This document shows positions 42,901 to 50,768 of a stretch of DNA of 64,000 nucleotides, in pieces (positions within the stretch are counted from its first letter, which is position 1; every line of letters starts with the position of its first letter). A model generated the notes under the pieces. That model was not told where the DNA came from, made no database searches, and was given only the letters and a program-made list of their open reading frames with translations. Source of the DNA: an uncultured Collinsella sp. (GTDB taxonomy: Bacteria; Actinomycetota; Coriobacteriia; Coriobacteriales; Coriobacteriaceae); the NCBI GenBank assembly GCA_937989875.1, contig CALKBO010000017.1, positions 28,032 through 92,031 of the forward strand. Reading direction: 5' to 3'. The position numbers and the translations under genes are program-made.

Positions 42901-44044
42901 AATGCGTCGACTTATCAATATTCTTCTTGCCGTAGGGTGCCGAGACCACGATGGCGAGGTCATCGCAAAAATCGCGATCGAGGTCGCCGGCCGCTAGCGA
43001 AACGACAGGAGCTGACTGAAGCTGCGTCCAGGAGTCGTTCCCGCCCTTGTTGTGCGTGGTGTAGTCCGCGGCGTTACCGGCATCGATCTTGACGACGCTT
43101 TGCTTCCAGTTGCCGCCCTCCAAGTCATACATGTCGACTACAGCCTTGCGCACGCCGTTCTCGTCGACATAGCAGCCCGCGTAGACAAAAAGCTCGTCGA
43201 CGCCGTCGCCATCGACATCGCCCGCCTCGACATCAAAGACGGCGTCGTGCTCTTGCAGGTAACCGGCATCCAGGTACTTAAAACGGCCTTCGTACATCAT
43301 ATTAGTGTTGACCGTCACCGGCAGGTGTGTGTCGAGAGCGCGCGTACGCCCGTTGCTAAACGAGTAGAGGACCAGCTCAACCTTTCCGGCGTATGACTTG
43401 CCGTCAATCGTCGTGGAGGAACTGTCGCCGTAGGCACGGAGCTCGGCAACGCGGCTCTTTTTGCCCGTGCTGGCGTCGCTGCAGAACTCAACACTCGTGG
43501 CGTGAATGCCCGAGAAACCGTTGTTGTCGTTGGCGAGTACTGTTGAGGACTCATTGTTGCTTAGGTACGACCAGGTGCCGCCACCGTAGTCGCTATGCTT
43601 GTAGAGATCGCTGTTCGTATCGAAGTTGTTGACGTTTTGCCAGAACTTTGCGGCGCCCCACACACTTCCATAGCCATCGGTGAGTTTGCTGCTGCCGCCA
43701 ATGTCACCGCGCTCGACGTTCTCGAGCTTGTCGCGCAGAGTGTAGCGATTGCCATGGCTACCGTTAGCTGCCATATAGACCTCGCTGCGCGTGGCAAACG
43801 TCGTGGGGGTATCAGTGGAATAGGGGCCAACGGTATCGGCCGGAATGTCCTCGCTCGTGCCCAGACCCAGGGCTTGATAATCCTGCTCGGTCATATCGGT
43901 GATTGCGGGCGCATCTGCCGCCTGGGCAACCTGGGGCGTGGCCGTGAAGCAGGCGACGCTCGTGGCGATCAACGCAGCAAGCGCCGCCGTCCCAACAAGC
44001 GGGATTTTCGACAGCCTACGGATACGGGGGCGTGGAACGTACAT
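39956..44044 (-). CDS. Large LANTG-anchored surface protein with FG-GAP-like, Fn3 and Ig-like regions
   Basis: About 1362 aa. The N-terminus has basic residues and a hydrophobic run ending in VAQAADA (signal peptide). Calcium-loop-like repeats DVDGDGVDELFVYAG (about residue 270) and GDLDRDFCDDLAIV (about 355) suggest an FG-GAP/VCBS propeller in the first 600 residues. A fibronectin type III-like region (about 1020-1115, LQPNTEYRFAIAAVKNG) and an Ig-like domain (YMWYRKG, then DDDGAQYYCHVGY) follow. The C-terminus has a Pro/Lys-rich spacer, LANTG, a membrane helix and RRK, so it is a sortase substrate. GCGAGG supports the ATG at 44044; 44080 is an alternative. The gene is flanked on both sides by 62-bp arrays and core-and-arms elements. 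Confidence 0.88.
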   Translation of the reverse strand: MYVPRPRIRRLSKIPLVGTAALAALIATSVACFTATPQVAQAADAPAITDMTEQDYQALGLGTSEDIPADTVGPYSTDTPTTFATRSEVYMAANGSHGNRYTLRDKLENVERGDIGGSSKLTDGYGSVWGAAKFWQNVNNFDTNSDLYKHSDYGGGTWSYLSNNESSTVLANDNNGFSGIHATSVEFCSDASTGKKSRVAELRAYGDSSSTTIDGKSYAGKVELVLYSFSNGRTRALDTHLPVTVNTNMMYEGRFKYLDAGYLQEHDAVFDVEAGDVDGDGVDELFVYAGCYVDENGVRKAVVDMYDLEGGNWKQSVVKIDAGNAADYTTHNKGGNDSWTQLQSAPVVSLAAGDLDRDFCDDLAIVVSAPYGKKNIDKSTHCELFSWDASKGALVHVDALGDAGAISLSANGKTMVAANATFGTFAAYDEEGKKTGETVTGLILAGYDWQRSAFDYGASDGSKGLYGALYRYAYFDSESGEFKLSDCKEYRDGLLASYGLMHVPNSAWKDSAQDKRYPCTLAPIALATANLDGLSEQLAVDEVLVGGDVFRDFACNTAQSGAQGLGSMVGTMSMSGQQYNSSNKHDHKGIEQVWISDVKAGSVSGSDRYNESFIAVVGKHRDEDLRKNDDYYWMTASHFSLDENGKVRRGEEQVISESNRRGTTYGTFISLALPDVDNDSVKITYKDRYKVYTNPRVLAVLQDAPYVEDLEQAYGYLVLGGTSYGEEKGTGTSQGYTIGAELGVAVEVQTGPPLVAMNASVDFAAEGCYDYRSERTVSASVSYESHAGESDKAVLYTIPMVYYEYEIENEETGGKGVMAAPVSLGAQTSVVNVEAYDRIAKQHNMTPLSYFLTNRSGEPGTYQTTLNGETPVGDSFGLGKPGVTRAYTHDGFNGAAAQSGASIEQTIEVEEGKEQELELGLTLNGSVVMGAKLAKHELFGGLCFGANAGFTTGNSSSESTEYGGTVDNLPEAAQGKYGFVWRLGVNAVDVDKFEADSGDKLGTKDTDQFWIVGYDVKDVEMPDTPAVTGFTANAVDSTSVTFSWDDVLANKSGFSYGVGMLQSNAADAVVNSWKIADNTQTSLKWDGLQPNTEYRFAIAAVKNGSTTETGIRSAIITVKTMPDGMTMTVSGPAADAAEGSDLGYDSSVERTAGSHLTLSAIGHVKQLGADDSETGLAPTYMWYRKGRGETEFKLVGADGNLAAGTASKLEIDLTADDDGAQYYCHVGYNDVGLDTGTTLVNIEAEETAPTTVNATPIRTRRLFSQASAGAKKFLDHTLVNTAGPTDSEGSKDPETPETPTNPDKPKSDNGAKIDTKVKTTTTAKNLANTGDQTFALVATAAAAGATLVVIALIMLIKRRKTH

Positions 44045-44167
44045 GAGGGACCTCGCTTTATTCGAGTGGAGTGGACTCATTTTTGCAAATGATACGTCCG
44101 ATGCCCGATATCACGTGTCTCATTTTCGCCAACGGCGTGTCTCATTTTTGAGAATCCGAGATGCCGC

Positions 44168-44646
44168 GGAAATCTTATCCCAGCTCAAAGGCCATTTCTG
44201 GGATGTATTTTCCGTCGAGTGCCTCATCGGGAAACTGCATCCCATTTCAAGCGTCGATTCTGGGACGCACTTTCCCCTTAGACCCTCAACCGGAAACCGC
44301 ATCCCACTTTGAGCGCAAATTCCGGGATGCATTTTCCGCTTGAGCCTCATTGGGAAACGGCGTCCCACTTTGAGGGCTGATTGTGGGATGCATTTTCCGG
44401 TTTTGCTCTCATTGGGAAAATGCATCCCGTTTCTTGACCGAATAATGGGACGCAATTTCCCGTTGGAGCGCCTTTGGGAAAGTGTGTCCCACTTCGACCG
44501 CCCAGAGTGGGATGCACTTTCCGCAAAGCACCTCAACAGGAAACTACGTCCCATTCCAAAGGCAAATTCCGGGACGCATTTTTCGAAAGCCTGCCCATCC
44601 GGAAAGCCCGTCCCACTTTGGACGCATCCGGGCACGGAACCATCGA
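44168..44646. repeat. 62-bp stem-loop tandem array, locus 3 (7 full units and one partial)
   Basis: Units start at 44168, 44230, 44292, 44353, 44415, 44477, 44539 and 44601. All but one of the spacings are 62 bp (one is 61). The arms GGAAAnnnnnTCCC and GGGAnnnnnTTTCC are kept, while the 18-nt loops differ in every unit. The last unit has only its first arm intact. The array begins about 120 nt upstream of the surface protein start, so transcripts or promoters of that gene may involve it. Confidence 0.92.
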
Positions 44647-44674
44647 CCTATCAGGCCTCCCATCAATAAAGAGG

Positions 44675-44803
44675 CGTCCTCCCGGACGGCGGGGCACGAA
44701 GTTCATCGCGAGTTCCGCACGCAAAGAAGGCCACTTAATGTGGCCTTCGTCTTGCGCAGGACTGTAGAGCAGGGAACTTCGTGCCCCGACGCCCGGGAGG
44801 ACG
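44675..44803. repeat. Core-and-arms element, copy 2 (inverted relative to copy 1)
   Basis: The 30-bp arms (start CGTCCTCCCGGACGGCGGGG, two mismatches between arms) enclose a core with hairpin AAGGCCACTT/AATGTGGCCTT. The core reads GTTCATCGCGAGTTCCGCAC and so on, the reverse complement of copy 1 at 39421. The arms share no evident similarity with those of copy 1. It lies between array 3 and the flavodoxin-like gene. Confidence 0.85.
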
Positions 44804-44845
44804 TTTCATTTAGAAAGATGGACCGACCGCCGTCAGCGATGGGAG

Positions 44846-45403
44846 CTACTCCCCCAGCACGGCCTTTTTGGCGGCTGCAGCCATGTTGTCCAGATCTTCC
44901 TTGGTGGGGTGATCCTTTGCGGCGACCCAGTTGTCGAGCAGCATCTTAAATCGGGCGTTGTCGGGATCTTGCTCGAGCATGGCCTCGTAGCGCTGCTTGA
45001 CCGCGGGGCCCATCTTGCCCTGGCACATCGCCCAGCCCGCAAGCTCGGCATCCCCAGCCAAATTGGAAGTTACGCGGTCGATAATCTGCTGATAATAGCT
45101 CTGGTCGGCGCCAAAACCGCAGGTGCCAAACAGGAAGACGCGCTTGCCGTGCAAGGCGGAGAGCAACGTCGCGACCGAAGGCGTGCACGCGCCCTTGTCG
45201 CACCAAAAACCGACGAGCACCGTGTCGGCCGCGCAGGCGCCCTGCGCCTCGAGCGCAACCTGATCTGCATCCGCATCGTCGCTCAACGCCGCGGCATGGA
45301 CAAATTCAACGCCCGCAGCCTGCAGAGCGCGCTTGATCGCGCCCGAAACCATCCTGGTATTACCGCTCTTGCTGTTAACCACCAAAGAGCACGTCATAGT
45401 CAC
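44846..45403 (-). CDS. Flavodoxin-family protein (BilS-like)
   Basis: 185 aa. The N-terminal SKSGNTRMVSGAI is the FMN phosphate-binding loop, and VGFWCDKGACTPS and FGTCGFGADQSYYQQI match the remaining flavin contacts. It resembles the group that includes BilS, the accessory flavodoxin of bilirubin reductase. No bilR-like reductase is nearby, so that role is only a possibility. The start is GTG at 45403 with GAGG upstream; ATG at 45397 is an alternative. Confidence 0.75.
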   Translation of the reverse strand: MTMTCSLVVNSKSGNTRMVSGAIKRALQAAGVEFVHAAALSDDADADQVALEAQGACAADTVLVGFWCDKGACTPSVATLLSALHGKRVFLFGTCGFGADQSYYQQIIDRVTSNLAGDAELAGWAMCQGKMGPAVKQRYEAMLEQDPDNARFKMLLDNWVAAKDHPTKEDLDNMAAAAKKAVLGE

Positions 45404-45508
45404 GTTGCCTCGTTTCCCCCAAAACTAAAGCCACTAATGCAATTTATTAGATGACTATCTTAGTACTAACAACGCAGATGTAAACCATCTGCCGCTAATC
45501 GGTAGCCC

Positions 45509-47368
45509 CTACTGGGCAAACTGGCTGCGGTAGAGTTCGGCGTAGAAGCCGCCTGCCGCTAGCAGCTCGTCGTGCGTGCCGCGCTCGATAATCTGGCCGT
45601 CGCGCATCACCAGAATGCAGTCGGCGTTGCGGATGGTGCTCAGGCGGTGCGCCACGACAAAGCTTGTGCGACCGGCCATGAGCTCGTCGAATGCCGCCTG
45701 CACCTGCAGCTCGGTACGCGTATCGATGCTCGACGTTGCCTCGTCCAGCAGCAGAATCGCCGGATCGGTGAGCATAACGCGCGCAATGCACAGTAGCTGT
45801 TTTTGACCCTGGCTAAACGTGCCGCCGTCCTCGCCGATGACCGTATCGTAGCCGCCTGGCAGCTGCACGATAAACTTGTGCGCATGCGCGCGCTTGGCAG
45901 CTTCGATAACCTGCTCGCGCGTGGCGTCGGGACAGCCGTAGGCGATGTTTTCCGCCACCGTGCCCTCGAACAGCCACGTATCCTGCAGCACCATGCCAAA
46001 GGCGCGGCGCAGGCTCGCGCGCGTGTAGTCACGCGAAGACCGGCCATCGACCATGATGCGTCCGGCATCAATATCGTAAAAACGCAGCAGCAGGTTGATG
46101 AGCGTTGTCTTGCCGCAGCCCGTGGGGCCGACCAGGGCAAAGCGCATGCCGGGTTTGGCCTCGATGCAGATATCCTGCAGCAGCTTGCGATCGGGCACAT
46201 AACTAAAGTCCACGTGCTCAAAGGCGACCTCACCCTGCGGGGTGGCAAGTTCCACGGCATCCGCCGCATCGGGCTCCTGCTCGCGGGCATCGAGCAGCGC
46301 AAACATGCGGCGCGCCGAGGCGTACGCGGTCTGGATCTGCGTAATGACGTTGGTGACCTCGTTGAACGGCTTGGTGTACTGGTTGGCATAGGACAGGAAG
46401 ATCTGCACGCCGCCCACCGTAAGCGCCGCGGGCACGCCCGTGATCACGCCCACGCAGCCGATCACAGCGACCACGGCATAGATGATGTTATTGATAAAAC
46501 GCGTACCGGGGTTGGAGAGCGAACCCATAAACTGCGCGCGCTCGCCCGCGGTGTAGAGCTCGGCATTGAGGGCATCGAAGCGCTGCTGGGCGTTGGGGCC
46601 ATAGGCAAAGGCGTCGACAAGCTTTTGCTCGCCTACGTACTCCTCGATATGACCACCGAGCTGCCCTTGAATACGCTGCTGTGCCGTAAAGCTTTTGTTG
46701 GAAAGCTTGGCGATGGCGCCGGCTGCAAAAATGGAAAGCGGCGTGACGAGTACCACCACAAGCGTCATGGTCAGGTTGATGGAAAGCATAAACGCGAGCG
46801 TGCCCACGATGGTAATAACACCGGTGAAGAGCTGCGTGAAGCCCTGCAGCAGACCGTCGCCCACCTGGTCGACGTCGTTGACCACGCGGCTCATAAGGTC
46901 GCCGTGGGCATGGCTGTCGATAAAGCTGAGCGGCATGCGGCTGAGCTTATCGCTCGCCTCCACGCGCATGTCGCGCACCGTTTCGTAGGACAGGCGGTTG
47001 ACGCAATAGCCCTGCAGCCACTGGAAGGCCGCGGCACCTACCACGACGAGCGCGAGTTTGGTAACGAGCGGCAGCAGTGCATCGAAATCCACCTGGCCCG
47101 CGGCAACGATCAGGTCGATGCCCTCGCCGATAAGGATAGGCGTGTAGAGCTGCAGAATCACCGAGATGGCGGCGCTCACGAACGACGCCGTAAACGAAAT
47201 ACGGTGCGGACGGACGTAGCCCATCAGGCGGCGGGTCACCGCGCCCACGGGATAGCGCTCGGGGTCGCCGGGCTGGCGTGGGCCGTCGCCCAGGTCGTTG
47301 AGGTTATCGTTACCGGACACGTTGGCCGTCATCGTGGCGACCGAACCGGAGGAAGTGTACGGATTCAT
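45509..47368 (-). CDS. ABC exporter half-transporter, catalytic subunit (second pair)
   Basis: 619 aa. After an about 40-residue soluble leader (MNPYTSSGSVATMTANVSG) come six helices, then the ATPase: Walker A GPTGCGKTT, signature TFSQGQKQLLCIARVM, and Walker B with Glu ILLLDEATSSID. The ATG directly abuts the stop of the upstream ABC gene (TAAATG), so the two are coupled. Together they form a heterodimeric exporter with one canonical and one degenerate site, like the pair at 13933-17659 but without a linked regulator. The substrate is unknown. Confidence 0.92.
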   Translation of the reverse strand: MNPYTSSGSVATMTANVSGNDNLNDLGDGPRQPGDPERYPVGAVTRRLMGYVRPHRISFTASFVSAAISVILQLYTPILIGEGIDLIVAAGQVDFDALLPLVTKLALVVVGAAAFQWLQGYCVNRLSYETVRDMRVEASDKLSRMPLSFIDSHAHGDLMSRVVNDVDQVGDGLLQGFTQLFTGVITIVGTLAFMLSINLTMTLVVVLVTPLSIFAAGAIAKLSNKSFTAQQRIQGQLGGHIEEYVGEQKLVDAFAYGPNAQQRFDALNAELYTAGERAQFMGSLSNPGTRFINNIIYAVVAVIGCVGVITGVPAALTVGGVQIFLSYANQYTKPFNEVTNVITQIQTAYASARRMFALLDAREQEPDAADAVELATPQGEVAFEHVDFSYVPDRKLLQDICIEAKPGMRFALVGPTGCGKTTLINLLLRFYDIDAGRIMVDGRSSRDYTRASLRRAFGMVLQDTWLFEGTVAENIAYGCPDATREQVIEAAKRAHAHKFIVQLPGGYDTVIGEDGGTFSQGQKQLLCIARVMLTDPAILLLDEATSSIDTRTELQVQAAFDELMAGRTSFVVAHRLSTIRNADCILVMRDGQIIERGTHDELLAAGGFYAELYRSQFAQ

Positions 47369-49261
47369 TTAGCAGCCCTCCTTTGCGCAAATGGATGCCG
47401 GGGCAGTCGGGGCGGACGCGGGGCTTAGGGTGGACGCGGGCGCCGGAGTGGGCGCGAGCGCTGCACTCCCCTGCTGGCCCTCGAGCTCCTCGCGGCGCAG
47501 CTGCGACTGGCAAATCTCGCGATAGAGCTGGCAGGTCGCGTACAGCTCGTCATGCGTGCCCAGGCCCGCAACCGAGCCGTGGTCAAGTACGCAGATCATA
47601 TCGGCGTCGCGCACGGTCGAGACACGTTGGCTCACGATGACGGTCGTGAGCGGCAGCCCGCCCTCGGCGGCACCGCGCACGCTGCGCTCGCGGATGGCAT
47701 GGCGAAGCGCCGCGTCGGTCTTAAAGTCGAGCGCCGAGGCAGAATCGTCCATGATCAGGACCTGTGGCGAGCCCACTAGGGCGCGCGCGATGGTCAGACG
47801 CTGGCGCTGGCCACCGCTAAAGCTCTTGCCGCCCGCCTCGACCGGGGCGTCGAGCCCCTGCGGCTTGTTGCGCACGAACTCGCTCGCCTGCGCCATATCG
47901 AGCGCTGCCCAGAGCTCCTCGTCGGTCGCCGACTCGTCACGCCAGGTCAGGTTGCTGCGGATGGTGCCGCTCACCAGCGACGCACGCTGTGGAACGGTCG
48001 CGACCACACGGCGCAGCTGGTCGAGCGGCCAGGTGCGCACGTCGGCGCCCATCACACTCACGCTGCCGGTGCTCGCATCGTACAGGCGCGGGATAAGCGA
48101 GACGAGCGTGGACTTGCCGCTACCCGTACCGCCGATAATGCCAAGCGTCTTGCCCAGCGGGAGCCCCAGGGTCACATCGTTGACGGCATTTGCCGCGCCC
48201 GCGCCAAAGGAGAAGGTCGCATGGCTCAAGCTCAACGCGGGGACCGGAACAGCGCCACCCGCCAGTTCGCTCGGCTCGGGCAGCGCAACCGGCTCGTTGT
48301 CCTCGTCAGTGATGCTCGGCACGCAATTGAGCACCTCGTTGATACGCGAAGCACTCGCGCTCGCCTTGGTAAAGACCACGACCAGGTTGGCGACGTACAC
48401 GATGGAGGTCAGGGTCTGCGTCATGTAGTTCACAAACGCCATGACCTGGCCCTGTGTGAGCTCGCCCACGTTGACCTGGATGCCGCCCACCCACAGGATG
48501 GCGCACACGCCCAGGTTCATCACCAAAAACGTTACGGGGTTGAGAATCGACGAGAGCTTGCCCACCGCGATGGCAGTATTGGCCTGGTCATCGGCAGCTT
48601 GGGCAAAGCGCTCGCGCTCGTGATCTTCGCGTACAAAGGCGCGAACCACGCGGGCGCCCGAAAGCCCCTCGCGGCAAATGAGCGCGATGCGGTCGAGCTT
48701 TGTCTGCAGTTGCTTGTAGTACGGAATGCAGCGCGCCATGACAAACCAAAACACCAGGCCGATGGCGGGCGTGCAGATCAAAAAGATGATGCCGAGCTTA
48801 AGGTCGATGGCAAGGGCCGCGCACATGGAGCCCACCGCCAGGAAGGGCCAGCGGATGAGCATGCGCACGCCCAGCGCCACGGCAAGCTGCACCTGGTTGA
48901 CATCGTTGGTGATGCGGGTGATAAGCGACGGCGTGCCAAAGCGGTCGAGTTCGGCATAGCTCAGTTTGTTGATGTGCTCGTAGAGCGCACCGCGAATGTC
49001 GGTGCCCATGCCCTGCGAGGTCAGCGCCGCCATCTTTTGGCAGACAAGCGTAAACGAGATGCCGATCACAGCCATGGCGCCAAGTACCATGCCGTAGTGG
49101 ATAACGGCGTTGACATCGTGTGCGCCAATACCCTTATCGATCATCTGGGCAATCACGAGCGGTGTAAGCAGGTCAAAGATCACTTCGATCAGCTTGCACG
49201 CAGGGCCAATCACCATATAGCGGCGAAACTTGCCACCAAAACGCCTGAGCAGCTCAATCAT
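47369..49261 (-). CDS. ABC exporter half-transporter, degenerate-site subunit (second pair)
   Basis: 630 aa. A six-helix membrane domain, then Walker A GGTGSGKST, signature SFSGGQRQRLTIARAL and Walker B VLIMDDSASALD, with Asp replacing the catalytic Glu. The C-terminal 40 residues form an Ala/Pro/Ser-rich tail ending in CAKEGC. The ATG at 49261 follows GGGAG. It is the first gene of the pair and transcribes away from the duplicated LANTG genes. Confidence 0.92.
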   Translation of the reverse strand: MIELLRRFGGKFRRYMVIGPACKLIEVIFDLLTPLVIAQMIDKGIGAHDVNAVIHYGMVLGAMAVIGISFTLVCQKMAALTSQGMGTDIRGALYEHINKLSYAELDRFGTPSLITRITNDVNQVQLAVALGVRMLIRWPFLAVGSMCAALAIDLKLGIIFLICTPAIGLVFWFVMARCIPYYKQLQTKLDRIALICREGLSGARVVRAFVREDHERERFAQAADDQANTAIAVGKLSSILNPVTFLVMNLGVCAILWVGGIQVNVGELTQGQVMAFVNYMTQTLTSIVYVANLVVVFTKASASASRINEVLNCVPSITDEDNEPVALPEPSELAGGAVPVPALSLSHATFSFGAGAANAVNDVTLGLPLGKTLGIIGGTGSGKSTLVSLIPRLYDASTGSVSVMGADVRTWPLDQLRRVVATVPQRASLVSGTIRSNLTWRDESATDEELWAALDMAQASEFVRNKPQGLDAPVEAGGKSFSGGQRQRLTIARALVGSPQVLIMDDSASALDFKTDAALRHAIRERSVRGAAEGGLPLTTVIVSQRVSTVRDADMICVLDHGSVAGLGTHDELYATCQLYREICQSQLRREELEGQQGSAALAPTPAPASTLSPASAPTAPASICAKEGC

Positions 49262-49420
49262 AAAAAGGCGCTCCCTATCATCATTCACACTCAATTCGAA
49301 TCATGATAGTACGGTGAGCCCAAAAGACGAGTAAACAACTCGCCATTTCTAATGGGATTCGGTTTCCAAAGAAGCGGAGAGGCACACGCACACCCAGCCA
49401 GTGTCGGGTCGACCACTTGG

Positions 49421-49426
49421 TATACT
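49421..49426 (+). promoter_or_regulatory. Probable -10 box of the first coiled-coil surface gene
   Basis: TATACT lies about 50 nt before the ATG. The following sequence (ATTAGTGCTACCAAGTTAGT, the 5' leader) is repeated before the second copy of the gene, where the TATACT is also present. No clear -35 box is shared. Confidence 0.55.
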
Positions 49427-49476
49427 TGCATTAGTGCTACCAAGTTAGTCGCCGAACCTTGAAATGAGGTGCCGAG

Positions 49477-50469
49477 ATGAACGACATTCTCGCAAGAAGA
49501 GCAAGACGAACAACTATGGGCATCGCCCTTTCCGCGGCACTTGTCGCGGGAATCGCCCCCGCAACGGCGATCGCGGCAGAAATCAGCGCCCCCACCGGTA
49601 CAGTTGCCTTGCAGTCGGAAGACGCGGCCGCCGAAAAAGACAAAGCGTATGCAGCCATGCAGAAAGCGCTCGCAAACCTCGAAGTCGCAAAAGCCACCGC
49701 AAGTCCCGAGATAATTGCGGGAATCAATAATATGATTGCCAGTAATCAAGAGCTCCACGACATTATGCTGGCGCATGCCGCCGATGATAAGGAACTCCTT
49801 CCCACCATGCAAGCAAACTTCGATGCAGCCCAAGCCGAATACGACAAGGCTAGCAACCGGGTAAGCGAGCTTTATGCAGAATTTGATAAGGCAATGCGCA
49901 ACATGGCTTCTGACGAAACTATTAGGCAGTTGCGAGAGGCGATCATAGAAGCAGAAACGCAAAAAGAAATTTGCGAAAGTACGCTTGACCACCGCCGAGA
50001 CCGCCTCGAAAGTCAGAAATACTGGATTGGTATCTATGAAAATAGAGCAGAGGGTTATAAAGCCAGCGCCAACGAACGCATAGCCAAGCGAGATGCGCTC
50101 CTCGACAATTTGAAAAAAGCGCAAACGGCTTATGACGACGCCTGCAAGGCATACGAAGAGGCAAAGGCCGCGGCAGACAAGGCCCCCTCGCCCGAGATAA
50201 CGCAACCGACCGAGACAACACCTCCCTCCGGCTCGGCGCAACCGACCGAGACGACACAGCCCACCAGCTCGCCCGCGACCGGTAAAGACACCCCGCCAAG
50301 CTCCACCAAGCAGGCGAACACGAGCAGCGGCAAGCAAGCAGATACGACCACCGGCAAGCTCGCGAACACGGGCGACACAGCGCCAAGCGCAATCGCACTC
50401 GCAGCAGTCGCCGCCGCAGGCCTCGGAATAACCGCCACAGTCACACGCCGCCTCAAGAACTCAAAATAG
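49477..50469 (+). CDS. Coiled-coil LANTG surface protein, copy 1
   Basis: 330 aa. The signal peptide (RRARRTTMGIALSAALVAGIAPATAIAAE) is followed by about 190 residues of charged, Ala-rich heptad-like helix, a Thr/Ser/Pro spacer (TETTPPSGSAQPTETTQP) and the sortase signal LANTG, a membrane helix and RRLKNSK. It should be attached to the peptidoglycan and project a helical rod. The next gene is a tandem copy. The N-terminus, the spacer and the sortase region are nearly identical between the copies, while the helix has diverged. The function is unknown; an adhesin or host-factor binder is possible. Confidence 0.85.
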   Translation: MNDILARRARRTTMGIALSAALVAGIAPATAIAAEISAPTGTVALQSEDAAAEKDKAYAAMQKALANLEVAKATASPEIIAGINNMIASNQELHDIMLAHAADDKELLPTMQANFDAAQAEYDKASNRVSELYAEFDKAMRNMASDETIRQLREAIIEAETQKEICESTLDHRRDRLESQKYWIGIYENRAEGYKASANERIAKRDALLDNLKKAQTAYDDACKAYEEAKAAADKAPSPEITQPTETTPPSGSAQPTETTQPTSSPATGKDTPPSSTKQANTSSGKQADTTTGKLANTGDTAPSAIALAAVAAAGLGITATVTRRLKNSK

Positions 50470-50513
50470 CCGCCAGAGCATACTACCTTCGCCAATCCAC
50501 AAACCCAGAGACA

Positions 50514-50554
50514 AAAGAGGCCCGTTTCCCCAACTCAGGGAAACGGGCCTCTTT
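50514..50554 (+). terminator. Terminator of surface protein copy 1
   Basis: AAAGAGGCCCGTTTCCC pairs with GGGAAACGGGCCTCTTT, loop CAACTCA, then ACTT. The same hairpin follows copy 2. Confidence 0.9.
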
Positions 50555-50712
50555 ACTTGAAAAAACAAATGGTAATGCCGCCGTCTCTTGAACCACGCAG
50601 CCATCAATGCCCAGACAACACTAGCAAGCCGCGTTCCTTAAGGGATAGATTTAATGGCTGTTAATCAAGGGATATACGCGCACGCCCGATCAATGGCGGG
50701 CAAACCGCCTGA

Positions 50713-50718
50713 TATACT
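50713..50718 (+). promoter_or_regulatory. Probable -10 box of the second coiled-coil surface gene
   Basis: TATACT stands in the same place relative to the duplicated leader as at 49421. The upstream flank differs between the copies, so the duplicated block begins close to this point. Confidence 0.55.
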
Positions 50719-50768
50719 TACATTAGTGCTACCAAGTTAGTCGCCGACCCTTGAAATGAGGTGCCGAG

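Noticed and set aside
44168..44646. CRISPR array
   Set aside because: Regular spacing invites it, but the conserved parts are two short complementary 14-nt arms per unit, the variable parts are 18 and 16 nt, and no cas gene is in the window.
44161..44669. Several 60-170 codon frames across the 62-bp array
   Set aside because: Their peptides only echo the repeat (GKCIPF, GMHFP-like blocks) and the 62-bp period is not a multiple of three, so frames change between units.
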